From contig CAVPRS010000002.1 of the NCBI GenBank assembly GCA_963707895.1, forward strand, positions 490,266 through 554,265: 64,000 bases of DNA. Reading direction: 5' to 3'. This document shows, piece after piece, positions 37,363 to 46,844 of the stretch. The position numbers and the translations under genes are program-made. Numbering within the stretch: the first letter of the stretch is position 1; each line of letters opens with the position of its first letter. This DNA comes from Fodinibacter sp963707895. Its GTDB lineage: Bacteria > Actinomycetota > Actinomycetes > Actinomycetales > Dermatophilaceae. The notes beneath the pieces were generated by a model. The model searched no databases and was not told the origin of the DNA. It saw nothing but the letters and a program-made list of their open reading frames with translations.

Positions 37363-38133
37363 GTGAGCACACCCCGCGAGACCCCCGCCGCCCTGCTCCG
37401 CCGGCTGGTCGCCGCCGACCCCGGACGTCCGCGCGTCACCGTCTACGACGACACCGACTCGCCCACCCGCGGCGAGCGCATCGAGCTGAGCGCCCGGGTG
37501 CTGGCCAACTGGGTCGCCAAGGCCGCCAACCTGCTGCGCGACGACCTCGACGTCGGACCCGGCTCGGTCGTGCTCCTCGACCTGCCGCCGCACTGGCGCA
37601 CCCTCTACTGGGCGTTCGCGGCGTGGTCGGTCGGCGCCTGCGTGGAGGTGCCCGGTCACCGCACCACGGCGGATGCCGGCCACCCCGCCACGGCGGACGC
37701 CGCCGGCTCCCGGGCCACACCCGACGTCGTCGTGACGGATGCCGTCGAGGTCGCCTCCACCGCCCACGAGGCCGTGCTGGTCACCCTCGCCGCCCTGGCC
37801 CGCTCGGCCGGAGTGACCGTGCCCGCGGGCGTCGTCGACGAGGCCCGCGAGCTCGCGACCCACGGCGACTTGTTCGACGCCTGGGACGACCCGGACGGGG
37901 CTGACCCGGCGCTGCGGTCAAACGGCCGGGCCACCGCCTACGAGGACCTCGTGCCGGCACCGGCCGGTGAGCCGCAGCGGGTGCACACGGCGACGACCGA
38001 CACGGCGGCCTTCCTGCGGGTCGCCCTGTCGGTGTGGGCGTCCGACGGGTCCCTCGTCGTCACCCGCGGCGCCCCCGAGGCGTCGGTGCTCGACGCGCGC
38101 TCGGCCTCCGAGGGCGTGACGGCCACGGCCTGA
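37363..38133 (+). CDS. TIGR03089 family protein
   Basis: A 256-residue actinobacterial protein related to the N-terminal part of AMP-forming acyl-CoA ligases. It begins TPRETPAALLRRLVAADPGR, with LSARVLANWVAKAANLL and GSVVLLDLPPHWRTLYWAFA matching the small conserved family. It lacks the ATP motif and the C-terminal subdomain of true ligases, so no enzyme activity is claimed. Start is GTG 37363. It is often found beside envelope genes in relatives. Confidence 0.85.
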   Translation: MSTPRETPAALLRRLVAADPGRPRVTVYDDTDSPTRGERIELSARVLANWVAKAANLLRDDLDVGPGSVVLLDLPPHWRTLYWAFAAWSVGACVEVPGHRTTADAGHPATADAAGSRATPDVVVTDAVEVASTAHEAVLVTLAALARSAGVTVPAGVVDEARELATHGDLFDAWDDPDGADPALRSNGRATAYEDLVPAPAGEPQRVHTATTDTAAFLRVALSVWASDGSLVVTRGAPEASVLDARSASEGVTATA

Positions 38134-38138
38134 CCGGG

Positions 38139-38199
38139 CTCCCCCGCCGTGGGTGGGACGGCGCTGCCCGAGCGACCGGGCCCGCACCCACGGCGGGAG
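38139..38199. terminator. Hairpin between convergent genes
   Basis: The left arm at 38139-38155 (CCCGCCGTGGGTG core) pairs with 38185-38199 (CACCCACGGCGGG core) over at least 13 bases. The loop of about 30 bases is itself GC-rich. It separates the TIGR03089 gene from the peptidase gene. Confidence 0.65.
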
Positions 38200-38208
38200 A
38201 AGTTGGGG

Positions 38209-40080
38209 TCAGCGCGGCATCCGCGCCTCGACGGCCTTCCAGGTCACGGTGCCGACGACGCCGGTCTGGGTGAGCTTCGCGGCCTTCTGGAGGGCCTTGA
38301 CAGCGGTGACGGTGCCGGCGCCGTAGGTGCCGTCGGCCTTGATCCGCAGCGCCTTCTGGAGGGCCACGACGGCCGTGCCCTTCGAGCCCGACTTGAGCAC
38401 GGTGCCCCAGTGCGGCAGCAGCGGGTGCACCGCGAGCTCGAGGGCCGTCCAGGTCTTGGCGTCGACCACTCCGGTCACGGTCAGGTGGTGCGCCTTCTGG
38501 AACGCCTTGACCGCGGTCGCGGTGGCGGCGCGGTAGGAGCCGTCGACCGCCATGCCGCCGAGCGCCCGCTGGAGCACCTTGACGGCCGAACCGGTCGAGC
38601 CGACCTTCAGGGTCGTCGACTTCACCGGGGTGAACTCGGTGGCGAAGGTCGTCGCCGGAGCGGGGGCAGGGGCGGGCGCCGGAGTCGTCGACGCCATCAG
38701 CGCCTTCCAGACCTTGGCGTCGGTGACGCCGGTGACGGGCAGGCCCTTCGACTTCTGGTACTGCTTGACCCGACCTTCGGTGAGCCGGCCGTACGAGCCG
38801 TCGACGGCGAGCTTGCCGATCGCCTTCTGCAGGGCCTTGACGGCCTCGCCGCGCGACCACAGCTTGAGGGTCAGCTTCGAGTACTTCGCGAGCGGGCTGG
38901 TCGTCGGGGCCGGGGTGGTCGGAGCCGGGGTCGGCGGCGTGGCGGCGGGGTCGGCGGGGTCGGCGTGAGCACCGCGCCGATGAGCGCCATCCACACCTTG
39001 CTGTCGGTGACGCCGTTGACGGTCAGGCCCTTGGACTTCTCGAACTCCTTGACCCGCCCCTCGGTGGCAGGCCCGTAGGAGCCGTCGACGACGAGCTTGC
39101 CCAGGGCCTTCTGCAGCGCCTTGACGGCCGAGCCGGTCGAGCCGCGCCGGAGCACCACGTTCGTGTACGGCGAGAGCGGGCTGGTGCGGGCCGGGATGAG
39201 CTTGAGGTAGACCATCGTGGCCCACGTCGGGTTGTCGAGCTTCTTGGTCGCCGGCACGCCGTGCTTGGACTGCCAGGTGCCCAGCGCCGCGGCGGTGATC
39301 GGCCCGAACTGGCCGTCGACCGTGACGCCGATGACCTTCTGCGCGAGCTTGACGTCGGAGCCGCTGGCACCCTGCTCGAGGAGGGGGTAGCCGCTCGCGG
39401 TGATGACGGGGGTCGTGGGGGCGGGGTCGTGGGGTGGGCGCCGCCGACCCGGTCGGGCCGGTGAGCGGTGTGGTGACCGCGACACCGCTCCACCAGGAGG
39501 TGCGCTTGTACGCGCCGTCCCAGTTGAACGAGAAGTGGATGTGGTCGGTGTGCGGCGAGACGCCGTAGTAGGCGGTCCAGCCGCGCTCGGGCGCCCAGGC
39601 CTTCCACTGCTGGCGGTTGAAGATGATGTAGTTGATGCCGAACCGCCGGGCCATCGCGCCCGGGCGGCCCTCGGCGTCGGGGGCGGCCAGCCACCGGGTC
39701 AGCGCGTTGGCGAGGGCCAGGTTCTCGGGCTTCCTCGAGTCGATCATCCAGTCCAGGGCACGACCCTCACCGTGCTCGGCGGCGCACTTGCGCAGGATGC
39801 CGTAGGTGTGGGTCCCGTAGGTCGCGTTGAGCAGCTTGGCGAAGGCCACCGCACCGGGCTGGTTCTCGGTGAGGCAGCGGGTGCCCTCCTGGTAGAACGC
39901 GGCCACGTCGAGGGCGGCCGGCAGCGTGCGCGACGGCTGCGGGTAGGGGAAGGTCGTGGCGCTGGCGGGGGCCGCGGCGGCCGCGAACATGGGAAACGCG
40001 ATGACGGAGGCCGACACCGCACCGATGGTGCGCACGGGCATCCGGCGCTCTCGGAGAAGGGCGGGCTGAGGTGTGGACAC
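38209..40080 (-). CDS. Secreted LAS-type peptidase with five peptidoglycan-binding repeats, two apparent frameshifts
   Basis: About 620 residues. A signal peptide (RTIGAVSASVIAFPMFAAAA, cut near PASA) precedes a domain with AAEHGEGRALDWMI and PHTDHIHFSF. These are the two zinc-ligand motifs of the VanY/LAS D,D-peptidase fold. Five PG_binding_1 repeats follow, each with a VDGxYGxxT-type centre and VTGVxDxxxW end (VDGQFGPIT, VDGSYGPAT, VDGSYGRLT, VDGSYRAAT, ADGTYGAGT). Indels near 39430 and 38960 put the parts in different frames. Start GTG 40080 has GAGGAG nine bases ahead; ATG 40041 is the alternative. Role: binding and cutting peptidoglycan. Confidence 0.88.
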   Translation of the reverse strand: MSTPQPALLRERRMPVRTIGAVSASVIAFPMFAAAAAPASATTFPYPQPSRTLPAALDVAAFYQEGTRCLTENQPGAVAFAKLLNATYGTHTYGILRKCAAEHGEGRALDWMIDSRKPENLALANALTRWLAAPDAEGRPGAMARRFGINYIIFNRQQWKAWAPERGWTAYYGVSPHTDHIHFSFNWDGAYKRTSWWSGVAVTTPLTGPTGSAAPTPRPRPHDPRHHRERLPPPRAGCQRLRRQARAEGHRRHGRRPVRADHRRGAGHLAVQARRAGDQEARQPDVGHDGLPQAHPGPHQPALAVHERGAPARLDRLGRQGAAEGPGQARRRRLLRACHRGAGQGVREVQGPDRQRRHRQQGVDGAHRRGAHADPADPAATPPTPAPTTPAPTTSPLAKYSKLTLKLWSRGEAVKALQKAIGKLAVDGSYGRLTEGRVKQYQKSKGLPVTGVTDAKVWKALMASTTPAPAPAPAPATTFATEFTPVKSTTLKVGSTGSAVKVLQRALGGMAVDGSYRAATATAVKAFQKAHHLTVTGVVDAKTWTALELAVHPLLPHWGTVLKSGSKGTAVVALQKALRIKADGTYGAGTVTAVKALQKAAKLTQTGVVGTVTWKAVEARMPR

Positions 40081-40143
40081 GACGGAGTGCTCCTCGGGCA
40101 GGGGGCGCCTTCGCAGGGGGTGAAGACGCACCAGGAATCCCAC

Positions 40144-40167
40144 GTCACAGATGTCACATCCGTCACA
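40144..40167. promoter_or_regulatory. Triple GTCACA direct repeat, MtrA-type box
   Basis: GTCACA occurs at 40144, 40153 and 40162, exact copies spaced nine bases apart, about 65-85 bases before the peptidase start. MtrA response regulators of actinomycetes bind direct repeats of GTCACA-type half-sites with this spacing and control cell-wall hydrolase genes. Assignment to MtrA is inference. Confidence 0.6.
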
Positions 40168-40229
40168 CGAGACAACCCAGCCCCACAGTTCTCCCACTGT
40201 CGCAGGGGCTCTCGCAATCGGATCCGACG

Positions 40230-40244
40230 AATTACACGCGTGTA
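40230..40244. promoter_or_regulatory. Palindrome TACACGCGTGTA upstream of the LAS-type peptidase
   Basis: A perfect 12-base palindrome (40233-40244) inside AATTACACGCGTGTA, matching the first 14 bases of the motif upstream of whiB at 23006. It lies between the peptidase and CoA-transferase starts, so it could act on either. Confidence 0.45.
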
Positions 40245-40371
40245 CTTCCCAGAATCGTCCGTTCGTCGGAACTTCTTCCGGCGATTCCTGCCATTCTGCC
40301 ACACATCCTGCAGTCGAGGATGACGCCGCCCCGCCACCCGACGCGTCCGGGCACTCACTAGAGTTCCCGGC

Positions 40372-41166
40372 ATGGACAAAGTCGTCTCCACCCCTGCCGA
40401 CGCCGTCGCCGGGATCACCGACGGGGCGACCCTCGCCGTCGGTGGGTTCGGGCTCTGCGGCATCCCCTCCGTGCTCATCGCCGAGCTGCACCGCACCGGG
40501 ATCCGCGACCTCGAGGTCGTGTCGAACAACTGCGGTGTCGACGAGTGGGGGCTCGGCATCCTGCTCGCCTCCCGCCAGATCCGCCGGATGGTCTCCTCCT
40601 ACGTCGGCGAGAACAAGGAGTTCGCCCGGCAGTACCTCGAGGGCGAGCTCGAGGTCGAGCTGACCCCGCAGGGCACGCTGGCCGAGCGGCTGCGCGCGGG
40701 CGGGGCCGGCATCCCGGCGTTCTTCACGCCCACCGGCGTCGGCAGCCAGGTCGCCGACGGCGGCCTGCCGTGGAAGTACGACCACGAGGGCAACGTCGCG
40801 CTCGCCTCCCCCGCCAAGGAGGTCCGCGTCTTCGAGCGCGACGGCGAGGAGCGCGAGTACGTGCTCGAGCACGCGATCGTCGCCGACTTCGGCCTGGTGC
40901 GGGCCTGGAAGGGCGACCGCCACGGCAACCTCGTGTTCAACAAGAGCAGCCGCAACTTCAACCCGCTGGCCGCGATGGCCGGGCGGGTCACCATCGCCGA
41001 GGTCGAGGAGCTCGTCGAGCCCGGCGAGCTCGATCCCGACACCGTGCACCTGCCCGGCATCTACGTGCAGCGGGTGCTGCCGCTCACGCCCGAGCAGGCC
41101 GCCGACAAGCGGATCGAGCGACGCACGGTCACCCCCGCCGCCGACGCCACGAGCAAGGAGTCCTGA
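40372..41166 (+). CDS. scoA: CoA transferase subunit A (3-oxoacid type)
   Basis: A 264-residue alpha subunit of a 3-oxoacid (succinyl-CoA:acetoacetate-type) CoA transferase. The N-terminus has DGATLAVGGFGLCGIPSVLI, the CoA-binding GGFGLCG motif. Later come GGAGIPAFFTPTGVGSQVAD and ADFGLVRAWKGDRHGNLVF, both typical of subunit A. Paired with subunit B three bases downstream. It would move CoA between succinyl-CoA and a 3-oxoacid in ketone or fatty-acid breakdown. Confidence 0.95.
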   Translation: MDKVVSTPADAVAGITDGATLAVGGFGLCGIPSVLIAELHRTGIRDLEVVSNNCGVDEWGLGILLASRQIRRMVSSYVGENKEFARQYLEGELEVELTPQGTLAERLRAGGAGIPAFFTPTGVGSQVADGGLPWKYDHEGNVALASPAKEVRVFERDGEEREYVLEHAIVADFGLVRAWKGDRHGNLVFNKSSRNFNPLAAMAGRVTIAEVEELVEPGELDPDTVHLPGIYVQRVLPLTPEQAADKRIERRTVTPAADATSKES

Positions 41167-41169
41167 GCC

Positions 41170-41808
41170 ATGCCCCTGACCCGTGAGCAGATGGCCGCGC
41201 GCGCCGCCGCCGAGCTCGAGGACGGCGCCTACGTCAACCTCGGCATCGGCCTGCCGACCCTCGTGCCCAACTACGTGCCCGACGACGTCGAGATCGTGCT
41301 GCAGTCCGAGAACGGCATCCTCGGTGTCGGCGCCTACCCGGTCGACGAGGCGGTCGACCCCGACCTGATCAACGCCGGCAAGGAGACCGTCACGGTGCGC
41401 CGCGGGGCGTCCTACTTCGACTCGGCCACGTCGTTCGGCATGATCCGTGGCGGCAAGGTCGACGCCGCCATCCTCGGGGCCATGCAGGTCTCGGCCGGCG
41501 GCGACATCGCCAACTGGATGATCCCCGGCAAGATGGTCAAGGGGATGGGCGGCGCGATGGACCTCGTGCACGGCGCCAAGAAGGTCGTCGTGCTGATGGA
41601 GCACGTGGCCCGGGACGGCTCGCACAAGATCGTGCAGGAGTGCTCGCTGCCGCTCACCGGCAAGAAGGTGGTGCAGCGGATCATCACCGACCTCGCCGTC
41701 CTCGACGTCACCGACGACGGCCTGGTGCTGCGCGAGCTCGCGCCCGACGTCACGCTGGAGCAGGTGCGCGAGGCCACCGGCGCGCCCTTCACCGTCGATC
41801 TCGCCTGA
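41170..41808 (+). CDS. scoB: CoA transferase subunit B (3-oxoacid type)
   Basis: A 212-residue beta subunit. The catalytic glutamate sits in LQSENGILGVG, preceded by YVNLGIGLPTLVPNYVPDDV, the subunit B signature. The rest, GGDIANWMIPGKMVKGMGGA and MEHVARDGSHKIVQECSLPL, is family-typical. It follows subunit A after three bases, with a GGAG ribosome-binding site inside the end of the first gene. The hairpin at 41860 ends the unit. Confidence 0.95.
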   Translation: MPLTREQMAARAAAELEDGAYVNLGIGLPTLVPNYVPDDVEIVLQSENGILGVGAYPVDEAVDPDLINAGKETVTVRRGASYFDSATSFGMIRGGKVDAAILGAMQVSAGGDIANWMIPGKMVKGMGGAMDLVHGAKKVVVLMEHVARDGSHKIVQECSLPLTGKKVVQRIITDLAVLDVTDDGLVLRELAPDVTLEQVREATGAPFTVDLA

Positions 41809-41859
41809 GCCCCACCGGGCCCGCCGGAGATGGGCGGCCTGGGGGACGCCCTCTGGCCG

Positions 41860-41889
41860 AAGGGTCCCGACCAACCGGTCGGGACCCTT
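41860..41889. terminator. Strong hairpin terminator after scoB
   Basis: AAGGGTCCCGACC and GGTCGGGACCCTT form a perfect 13-base stem (41860-41872, 41877-41889) with an AACC loop. It lies 51 bases after the scoB stop and just before the end of the converging amidase gene, so it can serve both. Confidence 0.85.
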
Positions 41890-41913
41890 GGGATCAGTCG
41901 GCCGGGCGCCCGG

Positions 41914-44900
41914 TCACGGGCTCCAACGGGTCCAGGCCGACCAGGTGGCGGTGCCGCTGACGATGCTGTGCAGCGAGAGCTCGCCATGTCGTTGCCGGCG
42001 AAGACGACGAGCGCGCCGTCGGAGGTGCGCCGGCGACCAGGTCGTTGCGCCCGTCGCCGGTCACGTCACCCGCACCCATGAAGGCGGAGTAGCCCGCCCA
42101 CGAACCGGCAATCGCCCGCCGGCGAGGTCAGGACGCCGCTCGCGTTGCCCGGGTAGACGTACATCGTGTTGTCGGAGGAGCGCACGGACGACCAGGTCGA
42201 ATGCCGTCGCCGGTGAGGTCGCCGGGCGCATGACCAGGCTGCGCGGCCTCGACCAGCCCGTGCTCAGCGCCACGGTGGACACGATGCGCCCCGCGCCGTC
42301 GCCGCGGTGCAGCCATCAGCGTGCCCCGTGCTGCGCGAGAGAGGTCGGGGTGCCGTCGCGGTCCAGGTCGCCGGTGCCGGCGAAGGTTGACGGTCCGCGA
42401 ACTCGGGGCCGATTGAGCGCGGGAAGCAGCCAGCCGTTGCCGTCACCCGGGTAGACACAGAGGGTGCCGTCGCGCGGGCCAGGACGTCGTGACGGTTGTC
42501 GGCGTCCAGGACCCCGACGAGGCGATCAGGTCGTAGCCACCCCACCCGCCCCCGTGGTCACCGGCGAGAAGCCCCCGCGCCGTTCCCGGAGAGCGCCGCA
42601 GGCTGCCGGCGGCGTCGACCGCGAGGAGGTCGCCAGCGTTGCCGAGGAACGTCCTTCGGGAAGGACGCGGCGACGTGGCCGGTGCGGGCTGACGGTCCAC
42701 CAGGTGTGCGCAGCCCCATCGTCGACCGGAACGGTCACCGGTGACCGTCGTGGAGCCGGAGACCCATGACCGTCACGGAGGTGATGCGCCCGCCCCACCA
42801 CGTGATGCCGTCGCGCTCGTTGATCCGCAGGCCCGCAAGGTGCCGACCCCGGGTACGCGTCTGCAGCGATGGTGGTGAGCGAGTGGTCCGGACCGACGTC
42901 GAGCGGCGCCGACGGGATTCGTCGTACGGGTCGGACCTGCTCCCTGGTAGGCCAGCGACGACGCCACGGTCTGGCCGCCGTTCGACGCGCTGAACTCGGT
43001 GAGATCGCGGACGCACCGTGAGGTCAGACGCCGAGCGCCGGCGTCGCGGTGACCGCCGCGGTCGACGAGGCGGCCTCGTGCGGAACGGGGTGCCGCTCGA
43101 GGTGTAGCCGGCCAGGCCCTTGTAGACCTGGCAGGAGGTGGAGTCGCACAGGTCGAAGGCCGAGCCGGCCGGCTGGTGCGCCATCTCGTAGGCGGCGTAG
43201 GTGCGCGCGGCCACGGCCTGCACCTGAAGGGCCGTCGACGACCACGACGACGGCATCTCCGAGGGCACGACGCCCTGAAGGTAGTAGTCCATCGGCACCA
43301 CGCTCAGCGACATCACGCCCGAGCCGGAGCGCACGCTGCGCACCGTGCGGCGGTAGTCACGCTGGGTGCCGTCGGGCATCACGACCCGCACCTTGCCGAG
43401 CGAGGTGTCGCTGAACGACAGCGGCTTGCTGCCGGCCTTCCAGCTGCTCGTGCTGCGCCAGGTGCCCTTCTCGAGCCACTGCAGGGTCAGCCCGGTGCCG
43501 TCGGCGACCACCCGCCAGCGGGTGCGCAGGGTGCCGTCGGCGTTCTTCGCGTAGAGCGAGCCGGTGCGGGTGCCGTCGGTGATGACGAGCTTCGGCGCCG
43601 TGACGACCTGGGTCGACGACGTCCCGAGCGCCGTGAGCCTGACCCGCACCGTCGGGTTGCCGATGGCGGTGGTCCTGGTCGTGCCGGGGTAGTAGAACTC
43701 GAGGATCTCGTCGCGGGTCAGTCCGCTCAGCGCGGCACCGTAGGCGCCGTACTGGCTCATCCCGCGTCCGTGGCCGTAGCCGCGACCGGAGAGCGAGAAC
43801 GACGCTGCCCGACGGCCGGGCGTACGTCTCGACCACGCTGGCCGCGGCCACCTCGGATGCCGTCGACGCGACGCCGGCCTTGTACGCCGCGGTCGCCGTG
43901 GAGCGGATCGAGGACAGCTTGCTGAACATCAGGTCACCCGGGCAGGTGGTCAGGTTGAAGTCGCGGTGGCCCGAGACCCGGGGCTTGGTGATGACCGTCC
44001 CCTCGGCCCAGCGCGAGCTGCCCGCGGAGGTGTAGCTCACCGAGGTCGAGGGGTCCCAGCCGTTGAGCCACGCCTTCCAGCCGATCAGCTTGCCGATGGC
44101 GCTCAGCACCGCCGATGAGGGCGCGGCCGCACCCGAGGTACCCGGGTCGTGGTTGGCGATCGAGGAGATGCCGAAGGACTGCATGTTGAAGCCCTGGGCC
44201 TGGGCGCCGACGACGTTCTTGTAGTCGCCACCGAAGCGGCCCTCGTAGAGCCGGCCGAAGCGGTCGACGAGGAACTGGTAGCCGATGTCGCACCAGCCGT
44301 TGCCGTTCACGTGGTACGCGTAGATGCCCCGCACGAGGCCGGCCGCCTGGTCCGCGGAGTAGGTGTTGGTGTTCACCGTGTGGTGCACGATGGCGCCCTT
44401 GACCTTGTCGACGTAGTCGGGGCCGCAGTTGCGCAGGCTCTCGTCGGCGCCCCACTGGGCGCGGGTGATCAGGGCCGGCTTCGCGGCCGCGGCGCTCGCC
44501 GTCGCGGCGGGGGTGCTCGCGAGCGACGCGTCGGCGGCACTGGTGCCGCCGTCGACGAAGGTCGCCTCGAGGCGGTCGAGCCGGGCCGTGGCCTTGCGGG
44601 CACTCACCCGGATCTGGACCTGCTCGGACCCGGCGACGCCGACCGGCTCGGTGGCGACCTTGGCCTGGGCGGCCTCGGCGGTGCCCGGGTCGGGCGCCGA
44701 GTCGCTGAGCCCGACCTCGGTCCAGGTGCCCCAGCGGCCGTGGTCCCGGCTGCGCACCGACACGGTCACGCCCTGCGCCGACGCCCGGTCGGGGAAGCCG
44801 ACGCCCGACGACGTCGGTGCCGTCGGTGTCGCGGGTGAGCACGCTCTCGGCGCCGGTCGCCGGCGCAGCCTTGGCCGCGGCATCCGTGGCGTCCGCGCCA

Positions 44901-45082
44901 GCTGCGGTGGTGGCGTCACTGCCGGATGCCGTCGAGGTCGCGGAGACGGTGGCGGCGGGCATGGGCACGCGTTCCACGGTCGGCCGGACGGCGTGCGGGG
45001 AGGCACCCACGGACACGACGGGCACGACGAGTGCGGCGCCGGCCAGCAGGGTGGACGCGGTGATGATGCGGAGAAGTCTCAT
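41914..45082 (-). CDS. Secreted amidase/SpoIID-domain/FG-GAP protein, broken by many indels
   Basis: Domains run from the 45082 end: signal peptide (MRLLRIITASTLLAGAALVV, cut near VGA), then an Ala/Thr-rich linker. Next is an N-acetylmuramoyl-L-alanine amidase domain: TRAQWGADESLRNCGPDYVD, the zinc motif AIVHHTVNTNTYSADQAAG, and SGHRDFNLTTCPGDL. A SpoIID domain follows: GRGYGHGRGMSQYGAYGAAL, DEILEFYYPGTT and VVPSEMPSSWSSTALQVQAV. FG-GAP blades (GAGDVTGDGRNDLVA) complete the protein. Shifts occur near 44820 and 43805, and at several places in 41914-43060. The true end is likely TGA at 41914, closing SIVSGTATWSAWTRWSP. Confidence 0.8.
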
Positions 45083-45191
45083 GTTCGACCCAGTCGTGTC
45101 GGAGAGGCACGAGTCGGGCCACCGCGGCGGAACGGTGTCAGGGCGCCCGGACAGGTGCTGCGGGTTGCACCGGCGAGTGTGTCACAGCGAA

Positions 45192-45199
45192 CACACGCG
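45192..45199. promoter_or_regulatory. ACACGCGT motif and GTCACA half-site upstream of the amidase gene
   Basis: ACACGCGT lies in the divergent region, about 110 bases before the amidase start. Just beside it is GTCACAGCGAACACA, a GTCACA half-site with a weak second one nine bases on. The match to the whiB and peptidase motifs is partial. Confidence 0.3.
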
Positions 45200-45250
45200 T
45201 ACCTCCTGTACCACGAAATCGTGACCTTGCGGCCTCGCTATGCTGCGTGG

Positions 45251-46834
45251 ATGCCGCAGGAGCCGTCCGCCCTCGACGGACCGGACCCCGGCCTCGAGGA
45301 CGCCACGCCGCCCCCCGCCGACCTCACTCCGATGGTCGTCCACCCGGACGCGACCGGCGCCTCCCAGCCGCTACCTGGCGCGCCGCCCGCCCCACCCCCG
45401 GGGGCCAGCCTGCGGTCGCGGGCGGCGCTGAGCACCTACGCCACCGCGGTCCAGGGCCTGGCCCGGCTGCTCTACGGCGTGCTCATCGGCCACTTCGGCT
45501 CGCGCGAGCTGCTCGGCCAGACCACCACCTCGCTGTCGCTCTCGGTGCTCACCAGCCAGCTGTGGGCGGCTCCCGCCTCGGCGGCGGGCACCCGGTTCGT
45601 CGCCGCGCGGGCCACCCTGGGCGAAGAGGAGGCCGCCGCGGTCGTCGCCCGACACATCGCGATCCGCAGCGCCCGGATCACCCTGGTGCTGCCGACCCTG
45701 GTGGCCCTCACCGGGTCGCTGCTGCTCGGCTTCAGCACGGCGCACACGATCGGCACGGTCGTGCTGGCGTTCACGTACTCGATGTACAGCACGCTGCGCG
45801 GCATCCAGTACGGTGCCCTGCGCTTCCGCCACGTCGCGGTCTGGGACACCATCGCCGGTGGCGTCGCCCTGGTCGCCGTCACCGTGGTGCTCACCCTGCA
45901 CCTCACCGCGCTCGCCCTGCTGCCCCTCGCGCTCGGTTACGCCCTGTTCGCCGTGGTCTCGTGGCCGGCTCGGGTCGCGGGCCGGGTCGACTCGGCGCTG
46001 CGCCGGCAGATCGACCACTTCGTGCTGTTCGGCGCGGTGAGCGGGCTCGCGAGCGGAGGGCTGCTCCAGCTCTCCCAGATCGCCGCCCACCACTACGCCG
46101 GAGCGGCGCAGGCCGGTGACTTCGGCGCCGCGCTCACCCTCGCGACGCCGGCATCCATGCTCTCCATCGCCCTGAGCACCGTGTTCGTGCCGCCGCTCGT
46201 CGCGGCCGCTGGTCGCGGCGACCGAGCCGCGGTGCACTCCCAGAGCGACGCCATCGCCCGGCGCCTCACCGCGATCTTCGTGGGCCTGTTCGGCACGCTG
46301 GTCATCGTCAGCCCGCTCGCCATCGCGGTGCTGTGGGGGAAGGAGTACGCGGCGGCGGCCGAGATCCTGCCGGTGCTGCTGGTCGCCGTCATGCTCACCT
46401 CGATCGCTCTCGGCGCGGCCACGACGCTGCAGTCGACCCGGGTTCGCGGCCCGCGCGCAGTCGCCTACGTGAACCTGGCCGGCCTGGTCGTCAGCCTGGC
46501 GGTCTGGCCGGTCCTGGCCCCCCGCCACGGCACCGTGGGGGTGGCCGTGGGCTACCTGATCGGGTCGGGGCTGGCCTCGCTCGGCCTGCTCGCCACCGTC
46601 TGGTGGGTCGAGCGGCACCACTGGCTCGACCTCGCGGCGAAGCTCATCGGCGGCACGGCCGTGGTCCTGGTGCTCGCCGCGCTGGCTCGCCGCTTCGACG
46701 GGGCGGCCGGCGCCGTGGCCCAGCTCGCCGCAGCGGCGGCCTTCGCGGTGGCGTGGCTCGTGCTCAACCGACGCGACGTCGCAGCCCTGTGGGCGACCGT
46801 CCGCGGGCGCGGGACCACCCCCGCCAGCACCTAG
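45251..46834 (+). CDS. Wzx-like polysaccharide flippase family membrane protein
   Basis: A 527-residue protein with about 12-14 helices, of the MATE/MOP exporter superfamily that includes O-antigen and lipid II flippases. Near the N-terminus after a 50-residue cytoplasmic stretch: TAVQGLARLLYGVLIGHFGS; later ASMLSIALSTVFVPPLVAAA and VWWVERHHWLDLAAKLIGG. It probably flips polyprenyl-linked oligosaccharide across the membrane. ATG 45251 opens the glycopolymer operon; a short spacer (10 bases) leads to the first GT2. Confidence 0.82.
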   Translation: MPQEPSALDGPDPGLEDATPPPADLTPMVVHPDATGASQPLPGAPPAPPPGASLRSRAALSTYATAVQGLARLLYGVLIGHFGSRELLGQTTTSLSLSVLTSQLWAAPASAAGTRFVAARATLGEEEAAAVVARHIAIRSARITLVLPTLVALTGSLLLGFSTAHTIGTVVLAFTYSMYSTLRGIQYGALRFRHVAVWDTIAGGVALVAVTVVLTLHLTALALLPLALGYALFAVVSWPARVAGRVDSALRRQIDHFVLFGAVSGLASGGLLQLSQIAAHHYAGAAQAGDFGAALTLATPASMLSIALSTVFVPPLVAAAGRGDRAAVHSQSDAIARRLTAIFVGLFGTLVIVSPLAIAVLWGKEYAAAAEILPVLLVAVMLTSIALGAATTLQSTRVRGPRAVAYVNLAGLVVSLAVWPVLAPRHGTVGVAVGYLIGSGLASLGLLATVWWVERHHWLDLAAKLIGGTAVVLVLAALARRFDGAAGAVAQLAAAAAFAVAWLVLNRRDVAALWATVRGRGTTPAST

Positions 46835-46844
46835 AATCGGTCGG

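Noticed and set aside
40081..40371. ydaO/c-di-AMP riboswitch upstream of the wall peptidase
   Set aside because: Such riboswitches often precede actinomycete wall hydrolases, but the conserved core sequences are not recognisable here; direct GTCACA repeats are the main feature.
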